DNA from: Seriola aureovittata
Lineage: Eukaryota; Chordata; Actinopteri; Carangiformes; Carangidae
Reading direction: 5' to 3'
Assembly (NCBI RefSeq): GCF_021018895.1
Contig: NC_079372.1
Coordinates: forward strand, 18,709,237 to 18,773,236
DNA length: 64,000 bases
A model generated the notes under the pieces. The model searched no databases. It saw only the letters and a program-made list of their open reading frames with translations, and was not told the DNA's origin. Each line of letters begins with the position of its first letter. The first letter of the stretch is position 1. Shown piece after piece: positions 51,080-63,255 of the stretch. Position numbers and translations under genes: made by a program.

Positions 51080-51500
51080 GAAAGTGTCAAAGCCTCAGTC
51101 CACAAAGGAATGCACATAGACTGTATTCAGAAACTGAGCCCTAAAGCAAGCCGTCAGGACTTCTGTAACTTTGTGATGTCACAACAAAGCAGTCGCCCGC
51201 TCTCAGCCACGCCCCAAGTCCCGCCCACCTGGACCAACCTTGCAAGATTTGGTTTCTCTGAGTGTTTTACCTGAAATCTGCTATATTTTTACTTGATTGC
51301 TCAGAAAACAGTCAGCCAATCAGAAGAGAGGACCAGAGCCTCCTCTCTTCTGATTGGCTCACTGACCTGTTGCTACTAGAGCTCCAGAGAGAATCCTGAG
51401 AGAGGAGATGGAAAACTACACTGAGATGGTTTTTGGTTCTTAAAACCAGAAATATATCTTCTTATGGATCAACACACAGGAAAAGTGTAAAATATGGAGC
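51080..51500. mobile_element. MITE-like repeat with perfect 19-bp hairpin
   Basis: A perfect inverted repeat pairs 51314-51332 with 51341-51359 across an 8-nt loop (arm AGCCAATCAGAAGAGAGGA). The flanks carry phrases common in fish repeats (GACTTCTGTAACTTTGTGAT, AGAGCTCCAGAGAGAATCCT, AATATGGAGCTTTAA). No open frame. Boundaries are approximate. Confidence 0.55.
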
Positions 51501-52181
51501 TTTAATGTCTGTGTGTGAGAGCAATATTTCTACATGAACATTAGCAAAGGGTCCAGAGTGAACAAAGTGCCAACAAACAAATGACTCAACATTTTATTAA
51601 ACCTTGTGGGGATTTGAGTTGTTGCAGCAGCAGCAGACAATATGGTAGATATAAAAATCTGCGTTGTGCTATCAAACAACCACATTCAATTATTCATGGG
51701 GAGCTATACTCACCGTCAGACAGTGATCATTTGTAACGGACTTGAAGATGTTCTGCCTCTCACTGTTCCAGATGAATAAAGGAGACATTTTACAGCACCT
51801 CACAGGCTGCATGTGTTTTTTTTTTTGTTTTTTTTTTTTATTCATGGCACAGAGGACAGAAATAGCCCCGGCTCTAGTCCTGAATTTCTTATTGTTCCAG
51901 CCGGCAGCTCTGAGCCAGACAACTGATGTGCTCCTCCAGAACAAAATAAGGCCCCTTGCTGGATGAGAAGCCAGATTTATGTGCTTGTATTATTCCTGGT
52001 CCTGATGGAGAGGAAAGCCTGGAGTTTGAGAGCTCATACATTTCTATAAATATTGCTCAGAGGACGGTTGCCTCTAGATCTACTCCAGGTGGTGAAGGTA
52101 TATGTTTTCCTAAGAAAGATTCAGGTGCTGTTCAAATATTTCACTCATTCAAACACAAATACAGCAATTAGCATTAATGTT

Positions 52182-52709
52182 ATCACTTTACAATAAGACT
52201 ACCCTTATAAAGGATTTATGAATGGTTTATAACTACTTTATTAATTAGCTTCTTGACACTTTATACATATTAATAAACTCTTATAACACATAAGATGAAA
52301 AGGGTCAAGAGTGACCTGTTGCTTGCCAAATAGTGAGCCCATGTGTATCTGTACTGTTAAGCCTCATATCTCTTCAGGTACCGAGCTTTCCTTGTTTTCT
52401 CCATCATCCAGCATTTGTACCTTTCATTTGGCAGATCAAATTATGGCATTTCAAATGATCATATCAATTGACCAGATTCAGCCTTGACAGTGTTGTTTAC
52501 CTTGACATGCTCTCAGCAGCCGTCCTCTATAATCACAGGTGTTGATCAGGTTGTTATCACAGTGGAGATTAGCATGGAGATGCTTTTTGCTGGTTGGTCT
52601 CTTTTTTCTTGGTTATTTATGATTTATAAAGTGTTAACAACCAAATCAATAACCTAATTATGAACAATTTTTAAGTCCTTTATGAGGGCAGTCTTATTGT
52701 AAAGTGGTA
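52182..52709. mobile_element. MITE with about 31-bp terminal inverted repeats
   Basis: The left end CACTTTACAATAAGACTACC and right end, read in reverse, CACTTTACAATAAGACTGCC match over about 30 bp with two mismatches, continuing into TATAAAGG/CATAAAGG. The 528-bp element has no coding frame. This end sequence is known to me from common fish non-autonomous DNA transposons. I did not find a clear target-site duplication. Confidence 0.7.
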
Positions 52710-53227
52710 CCACTGTTACTAAGGACTGTGTTGGATTATTCAGTACATTGTGATTCATATATTTTTGTCTCTTGAATGAACAAGTGAGACTCTTCATGCG
52801 TCTGATGTCTCACTCAGACACACGGTGAAACAAAAGGTGCTTAAAGCACATTCATCTGAAACTGCTTTGTATTACAAAGGCGTCGTTATTCTGAACTCTC
52901 TGTACCTCTGGGTTTTTGTGAGGAAGAAATCGTTGACTGATGATGTGGTAATAATTTGTTGTGCAGAGGTGGAACTTTTATTGTGTTGAATTATATATAT
53001 ATAAAATTAAAAAAACTCGTCCTTTGTGTTCTCGCTGAATCCTTTGGCTCAGGAAGCCATGTTCTCCTTTTAACCTTTTTCATTTGATTAAGAGGGAAAG
53101 CAGACCTGACCTGACCCACGCTGTGGGGAGGCAGGCAGGCAGCTGGGATTTGGGCCAAAACAGCGGGAAACTGAGCTCAAGTGGAGAAGCTGGCAAAGCC
53201 AAGGGTGGTGAAGGTCCATGCAAACAG

Positions 53228-53273
53228 ACACACACACACACACACACACATACACACACACACACACACACAG

Positions 53274-53302
<29 letters not shown>
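53228..53302 (+). repeat. (CA)n microsatellite
   Basis: CA tract of about 75 bp with ATAC and AGAC interruptions, followed by ATATATTTATATATG. Confidence 0.95.
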
Positions 53303-53304
<2 letters not shown>

Positions 53305-53559
53305 TATATTTATATATGCTGTACACATACCCACATTGCCATGTGCACATGTCCTTGTGAGTGTGTAAGTGGATGAACAGACATACATGTGATATTGTGT
53401 GGCAGTTAGAATACAAATATATTATTATATTACACTCACAAGCACATACGATAAAAACAATTACATATACAACACACACCCTCTGCAAGCATGCACTCCT
53501 GGGATTGCCCTTAAGCTCCATTAATCATTTTTTCTTATATTATTATGTCTTTATTTAAA

Positions 53560-54470
53560 CTCGAAAATTAATTACAATGACGTTGAGCAGATACAAAATG
53601 ATAAAAGTATGCGATAAAAAACAAATACAGTAAATACAACAAATAAATAATGTAACAGCAAAATCTATTAAAACAGGCACAAACAGAAGTCAAAAGGCTC
53701 ATTTTAAAATACTCTGTACAAGCCAAAAGAAGATCTTGCAAGCTCAGTATGAACTCCAGGGACATGGAGTGTAAGCCAGTCATTAGTCCTGGTGTCATGT
53801 GGTCCAGTGGACCTAACTAGCATGACAGTAATATATGAAGGCATCTTACCAATGTATATGCAAATTATACATCTCAGAGAGAGAGAGAGAGAGGACCACC
53901 CAGCCTTATTGAACAGGATGCAATGATGAGTCTTGATAAGCATCACCAGTAATGAACTTAAGTGCAGAGTGGTAGACAGCATCAGCGGGCTTTAGAATCG
54001 CAGCTGAAGCCTGTACAAGATGTCACCATAATCAAAAACTGATTTTAAAAGGTTGTCTCAAGTTTTTTTTTTATTCCAAAAGAAAAAATCAGTCTTTTGA
54101 CTTAATTAACTCACCAAATTTGATGCATGAATTTGGAAGGATATCTTCTCATCAATCCAAATGCCAAGGTATTTGTACACCATGACTCTTTCAATATAGG
54201 TTCCACTTTCAGTTTCAATGATGAGATTATTCAAATTAATATTTGGAAAAAGTGAGTTTTTTCTGCAGTTAAAACAAACGTATCGTTATTGAGCGCAACT
54301 TGTAAATCAGCAAAGCAGAGCTGGAGAGATTCTGTAGCAGACTGTACAGTATCTGCAATGCAATACAAAGTAGTATCATTAGCATAAGTTAAATATTACA
54401 TCCAGCAGCAGCAGGAACAATATCAGTTATATAAAAAGTAAATTGAACAGGGGGCTGAACCATTTGTCAA
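53560..54470 (-). pseudogene. Degenerate LINE reverse transcriptase, C-terminal part
   Basis: On the minus strand, fragments appear in the expected order: a catalytic-box remnant Y-A-N-D-T-T-L-Y-C (codons at 54375-54386), then DTVQSATESLQLCFADLQ, then VYKYLGIWIDEKISF (54145-54182), then AVYHSALKFITGD, and finally THHCILFNKAGWSSLSL and LTLHVPGVHTELARSSFG. These match the 3' third of ORF2 in jockey/L2-like non-LTR retrotransposons of fish. The first catalytic Asp of the Y-A-D-D box is replaced by Asn, and several frameshifts and stops break the frame. Dead copy, 5' truncated. Confidence 0.75.
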
Positions 54471-56626
54471 TTATAGCACTGAATCAAATGACTCCATAAT
54501 TTGAAAAATAATGATTGTAGTTAAAAATGCAGAGGGAATTATCATTATTAGCATTTTAGCCTCTGTTAGCTCATCATTTTGGTTTATATGTAGTGTATGT
54601 TTCAGTCTCCTCTCAGCAGCAGTTTTCCTTGGAAAAAGGGCACTGTAACATGAACAAATGTCAGAAAGACAGTAAACAACTAGCTGGTGAACAAAGTGAC
54701 ACATCTAGCAGCTGAGGAGCCCAATATATTTTTCTTCAAGCGCTGTTGGGGAACAAACCAGAGCTAAAAGGAAGGTGACTATCACTGACTTTTAAGTTTT
54801 GTTAAAAAGTTTGTACGGGCATGTTGCTTATCAGACCTCTGTTAAACAGTAAACGTCTAACTGCTCATCTTGCTGCAGTGATGTAGTAGTGTACTTCAGT
54901 GCGTGTCGGTACACTGTGACATCACAGGTGCTAAAGAACACACCTCTGACCACACACAATCCAGATGGCGAACAGACTTGAAACTTTCGAGGAGGGCAGC
55001 GAAATACTATTGTTCATCTTCTCAGTTCAGGTGTTAATTTTTCCTTTAAAGCCGATGATACTCATAATTAGTACTGAAGTTAATATGACTGAGTTGTAAA
55101 GCTGAATTTGTAATTATGATTTACTGTAAGCGCTGCAAAAATTTCTGGTGCGTCAGATGCAAACACAGCAAAGTTATAATTTGTATCAGAAGGAAATTAT
55201 GACAACATATGCCAAATGCAAATCCTGTATTACTGGAAACTCCAGAGAACACACAGTTTCCATCTGCTAATCTTAGGTAAGACTGTGCACATGATCCGCT
55301 CGGTTTATACCCTCTTATTTACTTCAAACAAGGATTTCTGAAAGTTTATTTTAAATCTCAACAGGACACCATCTTGTAAGTGTGTGGCTGCAGATTTGAT
55401 TGACCTCTGACCTCCCCATGGAAAAGGGCATGAGGAAAGTGTATTCCCTTATATAATGTACTTTATATGTTTATCATATATTTGGTTATTTCTCGTGCTC
55501 TATGTTTGCTGTACTGACTTGCACATTCCTAAAGATCAATCCTGCTATTCAATCCTCCTAAAATGTAATCTAAATTTTCCTTTTAACCATCCAGCAGACT
55601 TGGAACAGATGCAAACACAATAGATTTTTACCTGATAGCAGTTGTATTAAGTGTAATAGAACAACACAGCAATGTTAACCCTTCTTTTTCTCAGTGTGTA
55701 ACCGGGGATGCACATACAGTACATCAGGCTAATTAACATTATAATAGCCGTTGAGTCACAGTACGCTGTAACCACTTCCTCGGCTGTTGTGAAGCCATTT
55801 CGAGAAGCTGAAAAGCTCTTGAGAGTACTGTAGGCGGCCCTGCATGCACCACCAGCCATCTCGCACACTGAACTGCATTGACATTCAGAGGCTGATGCTG
55901 CTGGCTGCCCGATCATGATGGATTCGGATTGAGAGCAGAAAAGGCACGGAGAGGCTCAGTGTTGCTAGAGCCCTTATGTATGAAAAAAAAAAAACCCTGA
56001 CTGTTGCAGCAGTGAGTTGTGGCACTGAGAGGAGAATGCTGAGTGAGTCTGGGTGATAGAAGCCCACGGGCAAACGCATGGAAGCAAATGCATGACGGGT
56101 CTCTCAATATCCTTGTTAGGCAACTGTAAAATAACTTATGAGTGCCGGCGAAGTGATGTACTTTAGTTTGATTGAGGGATGGAGGAGCAGAGGGGGGAGA
56201 GGTGAGCAGCTAAAAAATTGTATGTATCACTACAGTGGTTGTCCTCAGAGGTCCTCCATCTCTCATCCTCTGTATGTTGGATCTATTTTGCAAAAAAAAA
56301 ACAATGAGTAGATGTAAGTGTATGTCAATTTTCAACTCCTCACCCATGATCTGGTTGCTAACCCTGTGCCAGATAATTAAAAGAAGGTTAAATTATGTCA
56401 TCGCCTCCATTTATTAGGTCAATAAATAACATATGGATAAGATGTGTGTTTCATGAAGCTGTCTATATATTGTAAACTGTGAATTTGTGTCTTCATTATT
56501 GGAGTGAAGCAGCCGTGTTGTGGTAGGGTTAAGGTTATTGATTTATCAGCATGATAATACAGGATATCATCCAGCAATGATTAAAGTTACCCCCAACCAT
56601 AGAAACTGTGAAACATGTACATTTTT

Positions 56627-56628
<2 letters not shown>

Positions 56629-56675
<47 letters not shown>
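56629..56675 (+). repeat. (AAT)n trinucleotide repeat
   Basis: About 15 pure ATA/AAT units. Confidence 0.96.
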
Positions 56676-56679
<4 letters not shown>

Positions 56680-59121
56680 TAAAACATTTTATTTATAGGC
56701 ACCTTTCAAGGCATTCAAGGACACCCTACAATACACAGTAAGACATACAATAGAAGTACAAGACATAAAATGCAAAATGAATTTGAATAGATATAATTGC
56801 ATAAAAAGAAATGAATGATATAATAAATTATATGACAGCGCTGGTGTTGCAGTTAAACAGAATAAGCAAGTTTGAAGAGGTGTGTTTTGAAGTGGGATTT
56901 GAAAATAGGAAGAGAATAAATTTAATTTTAATTTCATATCACTTCTTTTTTTCTTTTCTTTTTTTTTTTTTTTTATAAATTCTTGTTTTATGTACAGGTA
57001 TGTATTGAATTTTTTTTTTTTTTTTGCCTGTCCAGTGATTGTGTAAATACTTACTTTTTGCTTAGGGATTAGGCTTCAATTTGAATTATCTGATCCCAGC
57101 AACACTCCATCACTTTGATGGTTGGGAGTCAATATGTCTGCTGGCTAACCAGGAGTTTGATCAAATCACTCACTCTACATGCTGTGGACAGGATGTGCCT
57201 ACTTGACACGGAGGCTTGAAGTGGAGGTACGCCTACATTCATTAGTCAACTAGTTTTACACGGAGTTGGAAGGTGTTCGAACCTCTCAGCTGAGATCTGG
57301 ATGGTCAGTAAAAATCCCTCCAAAGTGTTGGGCTACCTGCTCGTTAAACCACAAAGATGTTGTTTTTTTTTATTTCTGTATGTGTTGAATAAAAAACATG
57401 CAAAGTGTTGGTGTGCAGTTGTTTAAAATCACATGTGTAACTAACAACATTTGACGTGCTAAGTTAAACATAAATGCAACCAACATTAAAGCTGAACTAA
57501 CTGAACTCTAAAACAAGCTGGCATGCCGCCATGCAAACATGTTAACAGACAATTATCTAATTACACATCCAGCAGACACAGAGTAATATTATCATTCATT
57601 TTGAGTTGTGTTTCTGTCCGCCTGATGAATATAAGCCCAATATCCACCCATCTTTTATCTCTGATTTGGTTTTCTAACAACTCCTGAGATAAACATCTGA
57701 CTCTGTAGCTGCAAGATGTTTCTAGCTGCTAACTCTTTCTCCTGTTAAGTGCTGGGCAGGTACTTAACATGTGTTTTTTTCCTCCTGAAATTGACTGAAA
57801 ACAAGTTTCATGAGCAGTGAGACTGAATCCCAAAGAAAATTAGCATCCCTCAAACCAAGACAATGAGTTTTAGAGGCTAAAATGGTCCATAGAACTGCAG
57901 AGTCATGTGATAATTCTCTGTGAGTTAATTGCTATGACCAACCTCTTTATTATTACGCAGAATAATTAGATTAAGTGTTAATATAAAAATATGATTAGTA
58001 AAGCTTTAAAGTTTGTAGTTACACCAGTTTTAGATATAACCAAATGTCCAGTCTCTGGTGCATTGATTTGACAAGTATTTCCCTCCCACTCATTAATCCA
58101 ATCTTGTGTGCACTATGCCCCGTATATAACTTTTGAGTTAAACACCTCCCATAACTCGTAATTTTTTTTATACTGCTCTAACATACAGCAGTCTCCTTCC
58201 CCTCTCTCTGAAATGTTGGCATCTCGGAAAGCCAAGCTATTAAGTGGAGTAAGATGGAAGTTTAGAGAGGCTGGAGTAAGACAACGCCACAATGAAACAC
58301 CTCCTGCTCCTCTTTTATCACGGCTGTAATTGCCTCATTCCATTTCTCAAAGAAATAAACGATAACACGCGTCCCCGCAGCTTCTCCGCCCACAGCTATC
58401 TTCTACCTCACACATTGTCCTCCACCTTCCTCCTCCTCTCCCTCTCCTGCCCATCTCTCTCTCTCTCTCTCTCTCCCTCTGTCACATGCAGAGGCTCATA
58501 TTAATTCATCCCTTTTATTCTTGCTATATATTACTCTCTCACAAATGCATGTGGATCCTCGCTCTCATATAAACACAGACCTGCTCATTAATTCAATCTC
58601 TGGTGATGATTTATTCTTTCACGCTCACAGGCTGTTTTTTTCTTCTCAGTCTTGTAAACACTCTTTCTCTCACATTAATTTCTCTGTCCATCTTTCCTTC
58701 CTTGCCGTGGTAAATGGGTTGATGCAGAGTCTGACTTGGCTGCTGTACTGTAGCTTTCCCAGCACTGATTTGCAGCTATTGCCCGAGAGCTTTCCACTGT
58801 TTGTTTTGGAGATAATGATAATGCTTGAGGGTGAGCAGACCCAACTCATTGCAGGCGCGTTTATGGCCTCAGCAAGTGACAGTGTGCAGATTAGAAATGA
58901 CTATTGCTGAGAGATACAGCATTAGGTAGCCACTTGTTTGAAGAATCATTGTCACACAGGAAGAAGACGAAAGATTTGCAAAGCAGCAGAAGTTACAGTA
59001 AAATCAGTTTGTAGAGAATCCATTAGGTGTGGAAGTCAGGGTTTGGGTGATTGGGAGGGTATGAACCCCAGATTAACCTTGAGTTTCTGAATTAGATTGT
59101 GTCAAGTATCTATGGATGAAT

Positions 59122-59286
59122 GCTAATGTTAGCTAGTTTCTAATTTTAGCCTTAACTTACACTTTAAGTAACTAATATTAGTTAGTTTCTAACTTTAGCC
59201 TTTGGTTAAACTTTAACTAACTAATGTTTGCTAGTTTCTGAATTTAGCCTTCGGTTACACTTAAGCTAACTAATGTTAGCTAGCTG
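59122..59286 (+). repeat. 49-bp minisatellite, about 3.3 copies
   Basis: TAATGTTAGCTAGTTTC-like starts recur at 59124, 59173, 59222 and 59271, exactly 49 bp apart, with TTTAGCCTT and a CACTTTAA-like end in each unit. It lies just before the large satellite but has an unrelated sequence. Confidence 0.85.
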
Positions 59287-60429
59287 ATAGCACGCCCTTT
59301 CATTTCCAGTGTTAGCCTGTCATTTAATTACCAATACAAAATGTCATACATTATTCAATTTTAGCAAACACTTGTGCTTGGTCATGAGCAGTCATGTCAC
59401 CATGAATACTATGACTTTTTTTATACCTTACTATGCTATGACATCGATGTGCCTTACTACACTATGACGTTGTTATGCATTACGATACTATGACTTTTTT
59501 ATGCCTTACTATACTACGACTTTTTATGCTTTACTATACTAAGACTTTTTATGCTTTACTGTACTATGATTTTTTGGGAATATTTTATACCATGCTATAC
59601 TATGACGTTTTTTGACATTTTTATTCCATACTATACTATGACGTTTTCTCGCAATTTTTATGGCTTCAATACTATGATTTTTTAAAATGTTTTTATGCCT
59701 TACTATACTATGAGGTTTCAACCCATACAATATGATGAATTTTTGGGATAATTTCATGCCATACTAAAATATGATGTTTTTTGACACTTTTTATGCCTTA
59801 CTATACTATGACGTTTCAACTCATACTATACTATGACGTTTTTTGACAATTTCATGCCATACTATACGATGAAGTTTTTAGAAAATTTTATAACATACTA
59901 TACTATGACGTTTCTTGACAATTTAATGCCTTATTACACTATGAATTTTTTTGATAATTATATGCCATACGAAGTTTTTAGACAATTTTATGCCAGACTA
60001 TACTATGCCGATTTTTGACAATTTCATGCCATACTATACTAAGACGTTTTTGACAAATTCTTTGCCTTCAATACTATGATGTCTTTTAACATTTTTATGC
60101 ATTACTATACTATGACGTGTCAACCCATTCAATACTATGAATTTCTGGGATAATTTTATGCCATACAATACTATGACGTTTTTTGACCGTTTTATGCCAT
60201 ACTATACTATGACGTTTTTAGACAATTTTATGCCATACTATACTATGACGTTTTTTGATAATTTCATGCCTTACTATACTATGATGTGATTTGACCTTTT
60301 ATGCCTTACTATAACTTTGACGTTTCAATCCACACAATACTGTGAATTTTTTTGATCATTTTATGGCACACTATACCATGAGGTTTTCTGGGTGTTTAGA
60401 TTTGTCACACTACAATTTGCTTAACAAAA

Positions 60430-60548
60430 GATTTGGTGGTGCAATGGTTAAAGCTGTTCTCTTTCAATCAGAAGGTCTCTGGTTCAAATCCCAGCTGTCC
60501 AAACTTTTTGTGTAGGCTTTATATGTTCTCCCTGAGTGTACCAAGTTG
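60430..60548 (+). mobile_element. tRNA-derived SINE-like cassette 1 in satellite
   Basis: Has an A-box-like TGGTGCAATGGTT at 60437 and a B-box-like GGTTCAAATCC at 60481-60491 with tRNA-like spacing. A short body follows (TGTGTAGGCTTTATATGTTC, TCCCTGAGTGTACCAAG) that resembles the start of the body in the SINE copies at 12.7 kb. Not a functional tRNA gene: stems cannot be completed convincingly. Confidence 0.7.
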
Positions 60549-62261
60549 AAATACCTTACTATACTTGGATGCTCTTTGACATTTTTATATCATACTATAC
60601 TATGACATTTCAATCAAAACAATACTATGAATTTTGTTGATAATTTCATGCCGTACAATAATTTGATATTTTTTGACAGTTTTATGCCATACTATACTAT
60701 GACGTTTTTTTTTTTTACATTTTTATGCCATACTATACTATGACATTTTTAAAATATTTTTATACCATACTATACTATGACATTTCAATCCACACAATAC
60801 TATGAATTTTTTTGATAATTTTATGGCATACTATATTATGACATTTTTTTACATTTTTGTGCCATACTATACTATGACATTTTTTGACATTTTTACGACA
60901 TACCATACAATGACGTTTTTTAATATTTTTATACCATACTATACTATGACATTTCAATCCACACAATACTATGATTTTTTTTGATAATTTTATGCCATAC
61001 TATACTATGATGTTTTTCGACATTTTAATGCCGTACTATACTATGACGTTTTTTGACATTCTTATATCATACTATACTATTACATTTCAATCAACAGAAT
61101 ACCATGATTTTTTTGACAATTTCATGCCATACTATAATTTGATATTTTTTGACATTTTTATGCCATGCTATACTATGACTTTTTTTCTACATTTTTATGC
61201 AATACTATACTATGACATTTTTTTATATTTTTATACCATACTATACTATGACATTTCAATCCACCCAGTACTATGAATTTCTTTGATAATTTTATGCCAT
61301 ATTATACTATGACGTTTTTCGACATTTTTATGCCATACTATAATATGACGTTTTTTTAAAATATTTTTATACCATACTATACTATGACATCTCAATCCAC
61401 CCAATACTATGATTTTTTTCATCATTTTATGCCATACTATACTATGATGTTTTTCGACATATTTATGCCATACTATACTATGACCTTTTTTTTTTACATT
61501 TTTATGCAATACTATACTATGACATTTCAATCCACCCAATACTATGATTTTTTTCATAATTTTATGCCATACTTTAGTATAACATTTTTTGAAAATTTTA
61601 TGCCATACTATACTATGACATTTCAATCCACACAATACTATGAATTTTTTTGATAATTTTATGACATACTTTAGTATAACATTTTTTTTACATTTTTATG
61701 CCATACTATACTATGACGATTTTCGACATTTTTATGCCATACTATACTATGATGTTTTTTTTTATATTTTCATACCTTACTATACTATGACATTTTAATC
61801 CATACAATACTATGATTTTTTCTGATAATTTCATGCGATACGATAATTTGATATTTTTTAAATATTTTTATACCATACTATACTATGACATTTCAATCCA
61901 TACAATACTATGAATTTTTTTCATAATTTTATGCCATACTATACTATGACATTTCAATCCACACAATACTATGAATTTTTTTCATAATTTTATGCCATAC
62001 TATACTATGACCTTTTTTTGACATTTTTATGCCTTACTATACTATGACGTTTTTCGACATTTTAATGCTATACTTTAGTATAACATTTTTTTATAATTTT
62101 ATGCCATATTATACTATCATGTTTTTTTATATTTTTATATGATAATATACTATGATATGTCAATCCATATAACACTATGAATTTTTTCAATAATTTAATG
62201 GCATACTATACTATGAGGTTTTGACGTTTACATTTGTCACACTACGTTTTGCTTAACAACA

Positions 62262-62380
62262 GATTTGGTGGTGCAATGGTTAAAGATGTTCTCTTTCAAT
62301 CAGAAGGTCTCTGGTTCAAATCCCAGCTGTCTAATTTTTTATGTAGGCTTTATATGTTCTCCCTGAGTGTACCAAGTTGA
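62262..62380 (+). mobile_element. tRNA-derived SINE-like cassette 2 in satellite
   Basis: Nearly identical to cassette 1, with the B-box-like GGTTCAAATCC at 62313-62323. Similarity continues into satellite flanks on both sides, which shows segmental duplication and not independent insertion. Confidence 0.7.
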
Positions 62381-63136
62381 AATACCTTACTATACTTGGA
62401 TGCTCTTTGACATTTTTATATCATACTATACTATGACATTTCAATCAAAACAATATTATGAATTTTGTTGATAATTTCATGCCGTGAAATAATTTGATAT
62501 TTTTTGACATTTTTATGCCATACTATACTATGACGTTTTTTTTTGACATTTTTATGCCATACTATACTATGACTTTTTAAAATATTTTTATACCATACTA
62601 TACTATGATATGTCAATCCATACTATACTATGACGTTTTTCGACATTTTAATGCCATATTATACTATGACGATTTTCGACATTTTAATGCCATACTATAA
62701 TATGAAGATTTTTCGACATTTTTATACTGTACTATACTATGACATTTCAATCCACACAATACTAATAATTTTTTTCATAATTTCATGCCATACTATACTA
62801 TGACGTTTTTTTGACATTTTTATGCCATACTATATTAATACGTTTTTTTTTTTATACTTACATACCTTACTATACTATGACGTTTTAATCCATGCAAAAC
62901 TATGATATTTTTTTATAAATTCCAGCAATACTATAATTTGATATTTTTTGACATTTTTATGCCATAGTATACTATGAGGTTTTTTTTTACATTTTTAAAA
63001 ATATTTTTATACCATACAATACTATGACATTTCAATCCACACAATAGTATGAATTTTTTCATTAATTGAATGCCATACTATACTATGAGTTTTTTTTGAC
63101 GTTTAGATTTGTCACACTACGACTTGTTTGATTACA

Positions 63137-63255
63137 GATTTGGTGGCACAATGGTTAGAGCTTTGGTTTCTCAATCAGAAGGTCTTGGCTTCAAATCTGA
63201 GCTGACCAACCTTTCCGTGTAGGCTTGATATTTTTTCACTGAGTGTACCAAGTTG
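63137..63255 (+). mobile_element. tRNA-derived SINE-like cassette 3 in satellite
   Basis: A more diverged copy: TGGTGGCACAATGGTTAGAG, then TTGGCTTCAAATCTGAGCTG and CCGTGTAGGCTTGATAT. The B-box is damaged (GCTTCAAATCT). The upstream flank ATTTGTCACACTACG is shared with the other two, so it comes from the same founding event. Confidence 0.65.

Larger units (their letters stand above)
22923..59390 (+). other. VSTM2L: Putative VSTM2L intron 1, repeat-rich
   Basis: No VSTM2L immunoglobulin exon (with the W-W-Y and D-x-G-x-Y-x-C motifs) was found on the + strand in this interval, so it is best read as part of a very long first intron. It is dominated by decayed transposons and microsatellites listed separately. 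Open frames such as 23518-23940 (minus) and 37390-37782 (plus) lack recognisable domains and flanking splice logic. A stretch at 25846-25990, with several TAATTA-type motifs and little repeat character, may be an enhancer. That the whole interval belongs to VSTM2L is inference. Confidence 0.5.

Noticed and set aside
51956..52171. A 71-codon frame (MLDEKPDLCACIIPGPDGEE start) as a possible VSTM2L immunoglobulin exon
   Set aside because: It lacks the V-set Trp-Trp and D-x-x-x-Y-x-C motifs and suitable phase-1 splice sites.
60430..60500. A genuine tRNA gene in the satellite
   Set aside because: A-box-like and B-box-like motifs are present, but acceptor and anticodon stems do not form well, and a SINE body follows. 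A tRNA-derived SINE is the better reading.
59539..62616. Open frames on both strands coding repetitive peptides such as F-M-P-Y-Y-T-M-T-F or H-S-I-V-W-H-K-N-V-K-K
   Set aside because: They follow directly from translating the 36-bp satellite monomer (a multiple of three), appear on both strands, and have no start, splice or codon-use support.
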